In this document: in pieces, positions 50,552 through 58,933 of the stretch | Layout: the number at the start of each line of letters is the position of its first letter | Position numbering within the stretch: position 1 is the stretch's first letter | Assembly (NCBI GenBank): GCA_026645935.1 | Contig: JAPKMP010000001.1 | Span: 248,001-312,000 of the forward strand | Length of the DNA stretch: 64,000 bases | Direction of reading: 5' to 3' | Source: Candidatus Villigracilaceae bacterium | Lineage (GTDB): Bacteria > Chloroflexota > Anaerolineae > Anaerolineales > Villigracilaceae | Made by a program: the position numbers and the translations under genes | Notes under the pieces: generated by a model | The model's input: the letters and a program-made list of their open reading frames with translations, nothing else | Database searches by the model: none | What the model was told of the DNA's origin: nothing

Positions 50552-51082
50552 ATGGCAAAAACCCCCATCATCGAATCCTACTGGGTGGAGGAAAACCTCT
50601 TCCTTGCGGGCGAATATCCCGGCAGTCTCGATCCCGACGAGGCGCGAAAGAAGATCGATTCTTTTCTGGAAAGCGGAATCCGCACCTTTATCGACCTGAC
50701 CCAGCCGCACGAACTTGCCCCGTATGAGTCGATTCTGAAGGAAGAAGCGCGGATTTACGAGTGTAAGACTGAATATCACCGCATCAGCATCCGCGATGGG
50801 AGCATCCCTTCGGCGCAGACCATGGGACTCATTCTGGATACGATCGATTCTGCGATCGAAGACAACAACCCGGTTTACGTTCATTGTTGGGGCGGGGTGG
50901 GGCGGACGGGCACGGTGGTGGGGTGTTATTTTGTGCGCAGAGGGATGTCTGCAAAGCAGGCCCTGGAACGCCTGGATGCGCTGTATAAAACCCGTCCGCG
51001 CGATATTTTCCTGCGTACTTCTCCCGAAACACAAGAGCAATTCGATTTCGTGCGGAATTGGCGCGAAACACCTTTACCCTGA
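50552..51082 (+). CDS. Dual-specificity/tyrosine phosphatase-like protein
   Basis: The 176-aa protein starts at MAKTPIIESYW (ATG 50552); the ORF start at 50525 overlaps the previous gene. The active-site loop VYVHCWGGVGRTGTVVGCYFV carries the HCxxGxxR(T/S) signature of Cys-based phosphatases, with Asp in IRDGSIP as the probable general acid. FIDLTQPHELAPYESILKEE is typical of the fold. It would dephosphorylate protein or phosphoinositide-like substrate in the cytosol. It lies five bases after the previous gene. Confidence 0.9.
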   Translation: MAKTPIIESYWVEENLFLAGEYPGSLDPDEARKKIDSFLESGIRTFIDLTQPHELAPYESILKEEARIYECKTEYHRISIRDGSIPSAQTMGLILDTIDSAIEDNNPVYVHCWGGVGRTGTVVGCYFVRRGMSAKQALERLDALYKTRPRDIFLRTSPETQEQFDFVRNWRETPLP

Positions 51083-51281
51083 CAAAGGGGGCTGGAGGTT
51101 GAAACTTCGTTGCAGGTGGAAGTGCAATGCGCAGAACAGGGTTAACATCGGGCAGAGATAAGGTAAGGGGAACTGGATCAGGCCCGGGTCTGGAATGAGG
51201 CGGGTTGTCGTTAACAGGACATAAGTTGGGGGAGGCTGCCTTGAAATTGGAAGTATAATTTTCACGGCAGTTGGAGGTATT

Positions 51282-51866
51282 TTGGAAACATTGGAACAAG
51301 TCACGACGGAGGAAGCCGCCCAAACACAGGAAGGGACCCATTGGAAACGATTTGTCCGCGATATGCTCGAGACACTCCTGTTGGCGGTCGTCCTGTTTGT
51401 CGGGATCAATGCGGTTTCAGCGCGTGTCCGCGTGGACGGCTACAGCATGCGCCCCACCCTCGAAGACGGCGAGTTCGTGCTGGTAAGCAAACTGAGTTAC
51501 AGGTTCGGTGAGTATGAACGCGGCGACATTATCGTTTTTCATTTTCCGCTCAACCCGAAAGAGGAATTGATCAAACGCGTGATAGGCCTGCCCGGCGATC
51601 AGGTAAAAGTGGAGGGGAATCAAGTGTATGTCAACGGGCAATTATTGAACGAAGAATATATATTCGAAGCCCCGCTCTATTCCGGTGAATGGACGGTGAC
51701 GGATGGCTTTCTCTTTGTGCTTGGCGATAACCGCAACAACTCGAACGACTCGAAGGATTGGGGGCTCCTGCCCCAGGAAAATGTTGTGGGCAGGGCTGTG
51801 CTGATCTATTGGCCCCCGCCCATGTGGTCGGTCCTTGAACACACGGCAGCGTCCGCATCTCAATAA
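51282..51866 (+). CDS. lepB: Signal peptidase I
   Basis: The enzyme cleaves signal peptides from exported proteins. The 194-aa protein starts with TTG at 51282 after GGAGG. One N-terminal transmembrane helix (MLETLLLAVVLFVGINAVSA) precedes the catalytic Ser in VDGYSMRPTLEDGEF and the catalytic Lys in KEELIKRVIGLPGDQVKVE, with the closing block FVLGDNRNNSNDSKDWGLL. Complete for a short Gram-positive-type SipS. It serves the many exported proteins in the window. The preceding 200 bases carry a TATAAT at 51254-51259. Confidence 0.95.
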   Translation: METLEQVTTEEAAQTQEGTHWKRFVRDMLETLLLAVVLFVGINAVSARVRVDGYSMRPTLEDGEFVLVSKLSYRFGEYERGDIIVFHFPLNPKEELIKRVIGLPGDQVKVEGNQVYVNGQLLNEEYIFEAPLYSGEWTVTDGFLFVLGDNRNNSNDSKDWGLLPQENVVGRAVLIYWPPPMWSVLEHTAASASQ

Positions 51867-51877
51867 GGTGCATCATA

Positions 51878-52168
51878 ATGAACAATCCCGGCGACGAACT
51901 GATTCCCTGTAACGAATGCCATGCGGGCGTATTTCGACCGCGGCATGTCACCTACTTTACCTGGCTGGGCGGAGAATTGATCACGGTGCCGCATTTCCCA
52001 GCCTGGGTCTGCGATGTTTGCGGCCGCTGCGAATATGATGAACGCGCGATCCAGTGGTTGAACATTTTGCTCGATCCGAACGCAGGGAAACCCACCTCTC
52101 AGAATCGGCGCACCCCGCCTCGTCCCCTGCCTCAAAGCGGGATTCGCCCGCCCATGCCCAAATCCTAG
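51878..52168 (+). CDS. YgiT-type zinc-finger protein
   Basis: The 96-aa protein has two CxxC pairs, IPCNECHAGVFRP and WVCDVCGRCEYDERA, separated by a beta-rich HVTYFTWLGGELITVPHFPA. The arrangement resembles YgiT-type zinc-finger domains, which in toxin-antitoxin pairs act as antitoxin-like modules. Here there is no HTH domain and no toxin next to it. The C-terminal 30 residues are Pro/Arg-rich and disordered. It begins 11 bases after lepB, probably cotranscribed. Confidence 0.75.
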   Translation: MNNPGDELIPCNECHAGVFRPRHVTYFTWLGGELITVPHFPAWVCDVCGRCEYDERAIQWLNILLDPNAGKPTSQNRRTPPRPLPQSGIRPPMPKS

Positions 52169-52183
52169 CGGAATGTTGATCCC

Positions 52184-52738
52184 ATGTCTCTCGATACTTC
52201 ACCGCGCACGTACCGTTTTGTCCTCGCCGATATCCTCACATCGGGCTATCGTGTGGCGGGCAAGATCGCTGTAACGTCCAATGGGGCGATGGGGTTCCTG
52301 AATGATCCGACTCATTCCATCCTTGAAATCCACGACGCGCGCATGGCGCGTCTGCACATGCCGACCAAGCTGATCGATCACTTCGAGATCGTGCGCACCA
52401 CAAAGAAGCAGATTCATGCGATTTGTCTTGCGCGGCGCGAAGACCTGGGTCCGCAGGCGATGGTGCGCGGGGGGTTCACCAATGTGAATGACTACACGGT
52501 CCGCGTGACGACTTCCATGTTCGAAGTCGATGGGACGATGGAACTGCCGGGCCGCTTCGATTTCAATGGCCTGGTCGCTGAAGGGACGCGCGAATTTCTT
52601 CCCGTACTGAACGCAACTTTATCCGCCATCCTGATTCCCAGCCTGCGGGTTCAAACTGCTGGAATCCTGGTCAACCGGCGTCTGATCGATTTGGTGGCGG
52701 TGCTGACCCAGCGGGTCAAACCTGAAATCCATCCCTGA
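52184..52738 (+). CDS. Cytosolic protein of unknown function
   Basis: The 184-aa protein has no signal peptide or helix. It has a beta-rich opening (TYRFVLADILTSGYRVAGKIAVTSNGAMGFLND) and a repeated strand region (LEIHDARMARLHMPTKLIDHFEIVRTTKKQIHAICLARRED, then YTVRVTTSMFEVDGTMELPG). It ends with a helical RLIDLVAVLTQRVKPE. No family is recognised. It follows the zinc-finger gene after 15 bases and precedes the tRNA-Glu promoter. Confidence 0.65.
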   Translation: MSLDTSPRTYRFVLADILTSGYRVAGKIAVTSNGAMGFLNDPTHSILEIHDARMARLHMPTKLIDHFEIVRTTKKQIHAICLARREDLGPQAMVRGGFTNVNDYTVRVTTSMFEVDGTMELPGRFDFNGLVAEGTREFLPVLNATLSAILIPSLRVQTAGILVNRRLIDLVAVLTQRVKPEIHP

Positions 52739-52744
52739 ATTTTC

Positions 52745-52773
52745 TTGACCGGGGGTGAAGTGGATGATAAAAT
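52745..52773 (+). promoter_or_regulatory. Promoter for tRNA-Glu
   Basis: TTGACC (52745-52750) and TAAAAT (52768-52773) are 17 bases apart. The predicted start is about 10 bases before the tRNA. Confidence 0.75.
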
Positions 52774-52790
52774 CCGCCCGCTTAAGAAAT

Positions 52791-52863
52791 GCCCCCATCG
52801 TCTAGTGGACTAGGACGCGGCCCTTTCAAGGCCACGACCGGGGTTCGAATCCCCGTGGGGGCA
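52791..52863 (+). tRNA. tRNA-Glu (TTC)
   Basis: The cloverleaf is complete: acceptor GCCCCCA/TGGGGGC with discriminator A, anticodon loop CTTTCAA giving TTC at 52825-52827, and T arm GGGGTTCGAATCCCC. CCA is not encoded, unlike in tRNA-Asn at 8271. Confidence 0.96.
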
Positions 52864-52879
52864 CTCTAATAAAAACAAG

Positions 52880-53130
52880 CGCGAAGACAAGTAATTCAGC
52901 AACGGTTCAGAGAGTCGCCGGTCAGTGCGAGGCGATACGCCAGAGGATGAAATCCACTTTGCCAAGTTGTTCTCGGAGAGACGCAGGTCATAAGAGAATC
53001 GGGAGCGCCCGTTAGCGTGCATCCAAGGTTATCCCTCACCCTTCCCTCTCCTGGAAGAAGAGGGTATAGCGAAAGCAGGTGGCACCACGAGACGCCCCTC
53101 GTCCTGCAAACGGATCGGGGCGTATTTTGT
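52880..53130 (+). promoter_or_regulatory. T-box riboswitch controlling serS
   Basis: Stem I contains AGAGAGTCGCCGGTCAGTGC and closes near GCCAAGTTG. The antiterminator holds the conserved T-box GCAGGTGGCACCACGAG (53075-53091). Just after it, ACGCCCC pairs with GGGGCGT to form the alternative terminator, followed by ATTTTGTTT. The specifier loop GAAATCCACT offers TCC, a serine codon, followed by a purine. Uncharged tRNA-Ser would prevent termination and turn on serS. The class is known from Gram-positive bacteria; the exact specifier call is by eye. Confidence 0.88.
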
Positions 53131-53152
53131 TTAATGCACGCGGAGGTGTAAC

Positions 53153-54424
53153 ATGATCGATATCAATTTGCTTCGTGAAAGCCCGGAGATCGTCCGCAAG
53201 GCATTGCGCGACCGACAAGATAACCCTGCCCCGGTAGACTCCATTTTGGAGCTGGATGAAAAACGCAGGAGTCTGCTCAATGAAGTGGAGCAACTCAAAG
53301 CGGAGCGCAACACCGTCTCGAAAGAGATCGGCAAAATGAAAGACGCTTCAGAGAGACAGTCGAAGATCGAGGCGATGCGCGTGGTGGGCGACAAGATCGC
53401 AGACTTGGATAAGGTCGTGGCGGAGGTTGAATCCGAACTTAATTACCTCATGTCCACTCTGCCAAACATCACTGATTCCCGCACGCCCCTTGGCAGGGAT
53501 GACAGCGAGAATCCCGTGATCAAAACGGTGGGTGAGCCGCGCAAATTCGATTTCAAACCGCTTCCGCACTGGGACCTCGGGCCTGCGCTCGGCATCATCG
53601 ACTTTGAGCGCGGCACCAAGCTGACCGGTTCCCGGTTTTACGTTTTGCAAAAAGCGGGCGCGCGTTTACAGCGGGCATTGATCGCATGGATGCTCGACCT
53701 GCATATCCGCCAGGGATATCAGGAAGAGTATCTGCCGTTCATGGTCAAGACAGCAACGGTCTACGGCGCTGGTCAACTGCCGAAGTTTGCCGACAACCTC
53801 TACAAAGACCATGAAGAGGATTATTACTTCGTGCCAACGGCGGAAATTCCGCTCACCGGTCTGCACATGGATGAAATCCTCAACGAAGCTGAACTGCCAA
53901 AACTTTACACGGCATATACTCCTTGTTTCCGCCGCGAAAAGATGAGCGCCGGGCGCGACGTGCGCGGCATCAAGCGCGGACATCAGTTCGACAAGGTCGA
54001 GATGTATGTCTATTGCAAACCGGAAGAGTCCGAAGCCATGCACCAGAAAATGCTGAAGGATGCAGAGGAGACTTGCGCCCGGTTGGAAATCCCTTATCGC
54101 GTTAAACAGTTATGCACCGGTGATATCGGCTTTGGCGCGACGATCACCTATGACCTCGAATTATGGGCGCCCGGCTGTGACGAATGGCTCGAGGTTTCAT
54201 CGGTCTCGAACGACACGGATTTTCAGTCGCGCCGTTCGAACATAAAATACCGCCCGGCAGATGGCGGCAAGGTCCGCTTCCCGCATACTTTGAACGGATC
54301 CGGCTTGGGTTTGCCGCGCACGATGATCGCCGTCATGGAAAATTATCAGCAGGCCGACGGTTCCATTGTAGTGCCGGATGTCCTGCGCCCGTGGATGGGC
54401 GGTATCGACGTCATCACGCCGTGA
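53153..54424 (+). CDS. serS: Seryl-tRNA synthetase
   Basis: SerRS charges tRNA-Ser. The 423-aa class II synthetase has the N-terminal coiled-coil arm (LDEKRRSLLNEVEQLKAERNTVSKEIGKM), motif 2 in TPCFRREKMSAGRDVRGIKRGHQFDKVEMY and motif 3 in GSGLGLPRTMIAVMENYQ. TAEIPLTG is the characteristic Ser-binding segment. Length is normal. GGAGG precedes the ATG by eight bases. Expression is controlled by the T-box leader. Confidence 0.98.
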   Translation: MIDINLLRESPEIVRKALRDRQDNPAPVDSILELDEKRRSLLNEVEQLKAERNTVSKEIGKMKDASERQSKIEAMRVVGDKIADLDKVVAEVESELNYLMSTLPNITDSRTPLGRDDSENPVIKTVGEPRKFDFKPLPHWDLGPALGIIDFERGTKLTGSRFYVLQKAGARLQRALIAWMLDLHIRQGYQEEYLPFMVKTATVYGAGQLPKFADNLYKDHEEDYYFVPTAEIPLTGLHMDEILNEAELPKLYTAYTPCFRREKMSAGRDVRGIKRGHQFDKVEMYVYCKPEESEAMHQKMLKDAEETCARLEIPYRVKQLCTGDIGFGATITYDLELWAPGCDEWLEVSSVSNDTDFQSRRSNIKYRPADGGKVRFPHTLNGSGLGLPRTMIAVMENYQQADGSIVVPDVLRPWMGGIDVITP

Positions 54425-54461
54425 CGGCAAAAACGAAAATGGGTTAATATTCGTAAATAAG

Positions 54462-54494
54462 GCATCGGGAGTTGTGTGATTTCCGATGCTTTTT
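54462..54494 (+). terminator. serS terminator
   Basis: GCATCGG-(14-base loop)-CCGATGC followed by TTTTT forms a terminator 37 bases after the serS stop. Confidence 0.8.
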
Positions 54495-54515
54495 CATCTG
54501 GCAAGGAGAGGACTA

Positions 54516-55043
54516 GTGGATCCAAAAACGTTGGAACTGTTTTTGCAGGTTTTCTTTGAAGTGATTACCTTTGCCGTGCTTGTTTTCGGTTTGCTTGGCT
54601 TGTTGATTCCCGTTTTCCCCGGTCTGACCGTGATGTGGCTTGCCATCCTGGTCTATGCCATAATTCAGGCTTCCCTCGATAATATGACCTGGGTGGGCTG
54701 GCTGCTCTTCGTGCTCATTACCCTATTGATGATCGGTGGGAATGTGGCGGATAACTTCATCATTGCCAAGCACATGCGCGACAAGGACATCCCGTGGAGT
54801 TCGATCCTCTGGTCCTTCGCGGCGGGCATCGTCGTCAGTTTATTCTTCACGCCGATCATGGGGATCATCGCCTCGCCCGTGGCATTGTTCCTTGCAGAAT
54901 GGCGCAGACTCAAAGCAAGGGATACGGCGCTTGCCAACACCAAAGCCTGGATGACCGGCTGGGGTTGGGCAATTGCCGCGAGGATGGGAATTGGCGTGGT
55001 GATGATCATTTTCTGGGGCTTGTGGGCTTGGACGACTGCGTAG
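54516..55043 (+). CDS. DUF456-like membrane protein
   Basis: The protein is 175 aa. A GTG at 54516 behind AAGGAG is preferred over the ATG at 54486, which overlaps the terminator. Four to five hydrophobic helices are visible, including FFEVITFAVLVFGLLGLLIPVFPGLTVMWLAILVYAI and, near the end, MGIGVVMIIFWGLWAW. GLLGLLIPVFPG is typical of DUF456. The loop NVADNFIIAKHMRDKDI also fits. The function is unknown. It is followed 40 bases later by another small membrane protein. Confidence 0.8.
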   Translation: MDPKTLELFLQVFFEVITFAVLVFGLLGLLIPVFPGLTVMWLAILVYAIIQASLDNMTWVGWLLFVLITLLMIGGNVADNFIIAKHMRDKDIPWSSILWSFAAGIVVSLFFTPIMGIIASPVALFLAEWRRLKARDTALANTKAWMTGWGWAIAARMGIGVVMIIFWGLWAWTTA

Positions 55044-55083
55044 GGACCGGATGATTGTCATATAATGTAAAAAGGAGAAAACA

Positions 55084-55374
55084 ATGGATACCTTTGAAGA
55101 AGTCTTGAACATCATCGGTTTTTTGATCCGCGCCATCGGATTCCTCGTGCTCGGCTTCGGCATGGCGCGCTTCACACTGGATGCTTATTACAAAGCTGTC
55201 TGGCAGGTACAGGTCGCCCTCTCGGTTGGATTCATCCTCCTGCTCATCGGGTTGACGCGTTTTTCCAGCCCCGCCTCGATGGGGACCTTTGCCCTCGGCG
55301 CAGGCGCGGCATTGGTGATGCAGTTTATGGGAAAGAAGGAAGACGAAGAATCCAAAGAGGCGAAGAAAAAATAG
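55084..55374 (+). CDS. Small membrane protein, unknown
   Basis: The 96-aa protein has two or three hydrophobic helices (VLNIIGFLIRAIGFLVLGFGM, VQVALSVGFILLLIGLTRF and MGTFALGAGAALVMQF) and a charged C-terminus KKEDEESKEAKKK. AAAGGAG lies before the ATG. No family is recognised. A strong terminator follows, so it is the last gene of the serS-DUF456 unit or of its own. Confidence 0.72.
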   Translation: MDTFEEVLNIIGFLIRAIGFLVLGFGMARFTLDAYYKAVWQVQVALSVGFILLLIGLTRFSSPASMGTFALGAGAALVMQFMGKKEDEESKEAKKK

Positions 55375-55375
55375 T

Positions 55376-55411
55376 AAAAAAGGCTTGACCTTTGAAGGTC
55401 AAGCCTTTTTT
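55376..55411. terminator. Terminator after the small membrane protein
   Basis: AAAAAGGCTTGACCTT-TG-AAGGTCAAGCCTTTTT is a 16-bp perfect stem with flanking A and T runs; it can work in both directions. Confidence 0.95.
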
Positions 55412-55419
55412 ATAGCCAT

Positions 55420-55487
55420 GTCGTGCTGAGCGATAGCGAACCATCTTTGCGACAGAGGAAGAGGCTCTTCGCTGTGTTCAGGTTGAC
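55420..55487. repeat. Dispersed palindromic repeat, copy
   Basis: GTCGTGCTGAGCGATAGCGAA on the left and CTCTTCGCTGTGTTCAGGTTGAC on the right form an imperfect inverted repeat of the GTCATTCTGAGC family. Confidence 0.7.
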
Positions 55488-55495
55488 ATTATTAC

Positions 55496-55969
55496 TTATT
55501 TCTTCGCGGCCTGCGCCGCCTCGATCAACGCGGATTTGAATTTTTCTCCCGCTGCGTCCCTGCCCAGCGGCAGGAAGATCGTTCCCAAATCACTCGCATC
55601 TGTAAATTGACCGCTGATGTTCATTCCAGTATCGGGAATCATGGCATGGAATGAACTTTTCTCATAATCTTCCACCATAATATCCCGCAACTGCATCGAC
55701 TTGATATACAGCGCGTTTTGGTCCACGTTATCGGCGAGGATCAGCCAATGGTCGGTGAGGATGGCGGTTTGGATCAACAGCTTCGGACCGGGTCCGCCGC
55801 CGAAGAGCCCCTTTTTGATCTTTTCAGACGTGGAGACGACGCACATTACAGGCTTGGCAAGGATATCGCCCAGCGTATGCTTCTCGATATACGCGCGGAT
55901 GCTGTTTATCACATTCGCGGGAATCTCGTTGAAAGCGATCTCTTTGGTGGAACGATTGTAATAGCCCAT
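55496..55969 (-). CDS. Cytosolic protein of unknown function
   Basis: The 157-aa protein has no signal or helix: MGYYNRSTKEIAFNEIPANVINSIRAYIEKHTLGDILAKPVMCVVST, then IKKGLFGGGPGPKLLIQTAILTDHWLILADNVDQNALYIKSMQLRDIMVEDY. The second half has alternating strands, as in pleckstrin-like or DUF-type small domains, and ends with an Ala-rich helix ALIEAAQAAKK. It is flanked on both sides by dispersed palindromic repeats. No family is recognised. Confidence 0.68.
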   Translation of the reverse strand: MGYYNRSTKEIAFNEIPANVINSIRAYIEKHTLGDILAKPVMCVVSTSEKIKKGLFGGGPGPKLLIQTAILTDHWLILADNVDQNALYIKSMQLRDIMVEDYEKSSFHAMIPDTGMNISGQFTDASDLGTIFLPLGRDAAGEKFKSALIEAAQAAKK

Positions 55970-55980
55970 GTCTCCTCGAT

Positions 55981-56047
55981 TGACTCCCTGAGCGAAGCGA
56001 AGGGTCTCTACATTATCATAGAGATTCTTCGCTTCGCTCAGAATGAC
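55981..56047. repeat. Dispersed palindromic repeat, copy
   Basis: TGACTCCCTGAGCGAAGCGAAGG on the left and CTTCGCTTCGCTCAGAATGAC on the right form a near-perfect inverted repeat with GTCTC/GAGAT in the middle. It touches the stop of the M42 gene. Confidence 0.78.
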
Positions 56048-56048
56048 A

Positions 56049-57050
56049 TTAGAACCTTACCGGCTTGCTCAACATCGCCGTCAGTAATTTCACCGAGTTC
56101 TTCAAATCATCCAAATCCACCATCTCTGATGCGGAATGAACGTAACGGCATGGGATCGACAAGGCGCCCGCCATTACGCCTGCGCGTGTGAGCTGGATCG
56201 CGCGCGCGTCGGTGCTGCCCATGAGCAGGACTTCACGCTGGTAGGGGATCTTCGCCTTCTCCGCTGTGTTGATCATCCATTCGACGATGCGCGGGTCCGA
56301 GAGCATGCCCGGGTCGCGGACTTTCACGCACGGACCTTTGCCCAAATCCATAGCTACTTTCGACGAAGCGGGCGTATCGCCTGTCGCGGTCACATCGACA
56401 GCAAGACCGATCTCCGGGTCGATGCTATAGGCGGCTATCCCTGCACCTCGCACGCCGACTTCCTCCTGCGTGGTAAAAACAAAATACAGATCATGCGGTG
56501 TGGACTTGATGGCTTTCAATGTCTCGATCAAAATAACCACACCCGCGCGGTCATCCATCGACTTGGCGACGAGACGGTTTCCCATTTCCATATAATTCCG
56601 CTCGAACGCGCCGAAGTCGCCGATCTTCACCGGACAGTCGCTTCGGCTGGTCGCGCCCACGTCGATGTACATCTTGTTCATGGCGGGAGCCTGGTCTACA
56701 TTTTCGAACTTATCGAATCCGACCACACCGGTCACGCCGTTCATAAAACGGATGCGCGCCCCGAGCGTGTAACGTCCGAACACGCCGCCGTTGCTTGCAA
56801 AGCGCACGAAGCCGTTCTTGTCTATGTGACTGGCGATCACGCCGATCTCATCCATGTGAGCCGCAAGCATGATGCGTTTGGAATTCTCCACGTCCACCGT
56901 CGGTTTCTTCCGCACGATCAGACTGCCCATCGCGTCCACGCGCAATTCATCGGCGAACGGTTTTACTTCCTTCTGGATCAACTTGCGGACGGCGTCTTCG
57001 TAGCCTGAAGGTCCAAATGTTTCGGTCAATGTTTTGAGTAATGATTTCAT
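56049..57050 (-). CDS. M42-family aminopeptidase, copy 1
   Basis: The 333-aa protein starts at MKSLLKTLTETFGPSG (ATG 57050), two bases before the stop of the upstream S51 gene; the ORF track start at 57101 lies inside that gene. The M42 di-metal ligands are visible: LAAHMDEIGVIASH (His, Asp), SMDDRAGVVILIETL (Asp), TTQEEVGVRGAG (Glu-Glu), VDVTATGDTP (Asp) and YVHSASEM (His). M42 enzymes are tetrahedral cytosolic aminopeptidases that degrade short peptides. This is one of three such genes in this cluster. Confidence 0.94.
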   Translation of the reverse strand: MKSLLKTLTETFGPSGYEDAVRKLIQKEVKPFADELRVDAMGSLIVRKKPTVDVENSKRIMLAAHMDEIGVIASHIDKNGFVRFASNGGVFGRYTLGARIRFMNGVTGVVGFDKFENVDQAPAMNKMYIDVGATSRSDCPVKIGDFGAFERNYMEMGNRLVAKSMDDRAGVVILIETLKAIKSTPHDLYFVFTTQEEVGVRGAGIAAYSIDPEIGLAVDVTATGDTPASSKVAMDLGKGPCVKVRDPGMLSDPRIVEWMINTAEKAKIPYQREVLLMGSTDARAIQLTRAGVMAGALSIPCRYVHSASEMVDLDDLKNSVKLLTAMLSKPVRF

Positions 57051-57051
57051 T

Positions 57052-57771
57052 TTATTTTCCCAAAGTGAATGTCTCGCCTGCGGCATAACTCTTGGTATCA
57101 TTTCTTGTAAATACGTGCGCTTTTGCCTCGCCCATCACCGTCCACGGTTCGTCTGCTATTCCAACGATGGCGGTATTCTCGTCGATGCCCACCATCACTT
57201 CATTTTCGTGAAGCCGTTTGCGCGACATGGTCACCAACGGTTTGAAGAATATCGGGATGGCATCAAAATGGGGCATGATAAATGCCGCGGGCACAAGACC
57301 AAAGACCGGGATCGTCCGCGAGCCGAGCATTCGAAAGTCTGGCACCTCGCGCGCGAGGATCATCGCGCCCGCCGAACATCCTGCATAAGCCCCGCCGCGT
57401 TCCCATACTTTCTGAGCCGCCTGCCAGACCAGGCTGTCCTTCAAGGTCTGATACAGATAAACCGGATCGCCGCCGGAAAAATAGACGAGATCCGCCTCGT
57501 TCACCGCCTCGGCATGATTCACATCATTGGCGGTTTCCTTGTCTGTGACCGGAACGCCCTGAACCTCCGCGCCAAGCGATGTGAAGTGATCCACGCCCAT
57601 TTTCATCCAACGATTAACGCTTGCATCTCCCTCCTGCCCGGCCGCTGTAGGCAGACAAACCACGCGCGGTGTGCGTCCGTCCGCGCCGCAATGGGCGAGC
57701 AGATATTTGTCCACATCGTTCATCACAGGCAGGTATTCACCGGAACCAAGCAAGGCGATCAGTCCATTCAT
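57052..57771 (-). CDS. S51-family peptidase (cyanophycinase/dipeptidase E-like)
   Basis: The 239-aa serine peptidase has the S51 layout: LIALLGSGEYLPVMNDVDKYLL at the N-terminus, VYFSGGDPVYLYQTL, then the nucleophile GGAYAGCSAGAMILAREV and IPVFGLVPAAFIMPHFD. The final DEPWTVMGEAKAHVFTRND fits dipeptidase E and cyanophycinase-like enzymes. It would cleave Asp- or Arg-containing dipeptides. It lies between two M42 genes on the same strand with tiny gaps (1-4 bases), so it is in an operon. Confidence 0.9.
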   Translation of the reverse strand: MNGLIALLGSGEYLPVMNDVDKYLLAHCGADGRTPRVVCLPTAAGQEGDASVNRWMKMGVDHFTSLGAEVQGVPVTDKETANDVNHAEAVNEADLVYFSGGDPVYLYQTLKDSLVWQAAQKVWERGGAYAGCSAGAMILAREVPDFRMLGSRTIPVFGLVPAAFIMPHFDAIPIFFKPLVTMSRKRLHENEVMVGIDENTAIVGIADEPWTVMGEAKAHVFTRNDTKSYAAGETFTLGK

Positions 57772-57775
57772 AAAT

Positions 57776-58822
57776 TTATCTTTTCAATAAAATCGGGGTC
57801 ATTTCCTGTAAAGCAGCGTGCAATAAATTCAACGTATTCTTCCAATCGTCCAGGCGCGAAATACTGATGGGGCTGTGTGTATACCGATGCGGCACCGAAA
57901 CCGAGACCACCGGCACGCCCGAACGGACCTGCTGGATCGCGCCAGCGTCCGTTCCGCCGCCGCCGGGCTGGCGAAGTTGATAGGGAATCTTCTGTTTCGC
58001 GGCCACATCTTGAAGGAATTTAACGAGGCGCGGATCGCTGATAACGGGCGAGTGCGCCGGATAAATGGCAGGACCCAGTCCGAGTTTTGTGTTGTACGAA
58101 TAATTTTCCCTGCCTTCGTAATCGGGCAGGTCGCGCGCGGGGGTTGAATCCACTGCGATGGCGAGGTTGGGATCGAAATGATATCCCGCCACCTTCGCGC
58201 CGCGCAGACCGATCTCTTCCTGCACGCTGAAGGCGAGACAAAGCTCCACATGGTAAGGCGCGTTTTTCAACAATTCGATCAGGATTGCGACACCGACCCG
58301 GTTGTCGATGGATTTGGACATGATGGACGGACCGACCCGCTTGAACTTTGTCGCAAACGTGGCGCGGTCGCCCACTTTGGCTTTGCCGTCGGGACCCAGA
58401 TCGATGCGCATGGATTCGACGCTGACGGTATGACTGCGCTCGCCCGCATCGGTTAAGTGAATGGGTTTTGCGCCGATGACGCCCGGTGTGTGATCCTTGC
58501 CGACGATGACCTGCTTGCCGACCAGATGCCGCTCGTCGATCCCGCCAACGGTGCGGAACTCATAATATCCGTCGCCGTCGTCCTTGACGATCATGAAGCC
58601 AACTTCGTCCATGTGGGCGTCGAGCAAAACCCGCAGCGTTTTTATTGATTTTGCCTTTTTTCGAACTAATACACTGCCGAGCGCATCCACTGTTACTTCA
58701 TCGGCAAAGGGTTTGACTTCATCCAGCACAATGCGGCGCACTTCGCCTTCGTCGCCGGAGACAGACATGGCATTACAGAGTTTTTCGAGCAGTTTGAGTT
58801 GAGGTGAGCCGATGGTTAGCAT
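57776..58822 (-). CDS. M42-family aminopeptidase, copy 2
   Basis: The protein is 348 aa. Metal ligands are LLDAHMDEVGFMIVKDDGD, SIDNRVGVAILIELL, VQEEIGLRGAKVAG, VDSTPARDLPDYEGREN and RYTHSPISISR. It has the insert LGPAIYPAHSPVISDP typical of the family. The start MLTIGSPQLKLLEKLCNAMSVSGDEGEVRR is the first ATG with a normal N-terminus. It lies four bases from the S51 gene and a repeat separates it from the third M42 gene. Probably tetrahedral aminopeptidase. Confidence 0.94.
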   Translation of the reverse strand: MLTIGSPQLKLLEKLCNAMSVSGDEGEVRRIVLDEVKPFADEVTVDALGSVLVRKKAKSIKTLRVLLDAHMDEVGFMIVKDDGDGYYEFRTVGGIDERHLVGKQVIVGKDHTPGVIGAKPIHLTDAGERSHTVSVESMRIDLGPDGKAKVGDRATFATKFKRVGPSIMSKSIDNRVGVAILIELLKNAPYHVELCLAFSVQEEIGLRGAKVAGYHFDPNLAIAVDSTPARDLPDYEGRENYSYNTKLGLGPAIYPAHSPVISDPRLVKFLQDVAAKQKIPYQLRQPGGGGTDAGAIQQVRSGVPVVSVSVPHRYTHSPISISRLDDWKNTLNLLHAALQEMTPILLKR

Positions 58823-58835
58823 AGAAAAGTTTTAT

Positions 58836-58931
58836 GTCATTGCGAGGGCGGCGCACTTCCGCCCGAAGCAAACTTTGTTTTCGAGGGGGGATTGCTTCGT
58901 CGCAAAAAACAGGTGCGCTCCTCGCAATGAC
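58836..58931. repeat. Dispersed palindromic repeat with GTCATTGCGAG ends
   Basis: GTCATTGCGAG (58836-58846) and CTCGCAATGAC (58921-58931) are exact inverted ends of a 96-bp element, with an inner GCGCAC/GTGCGC and GCAA...TTGC pairs. It lies in the gap between two M42 genes. Confidence 0.82.
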
Positions 58932-58933
58932 AT

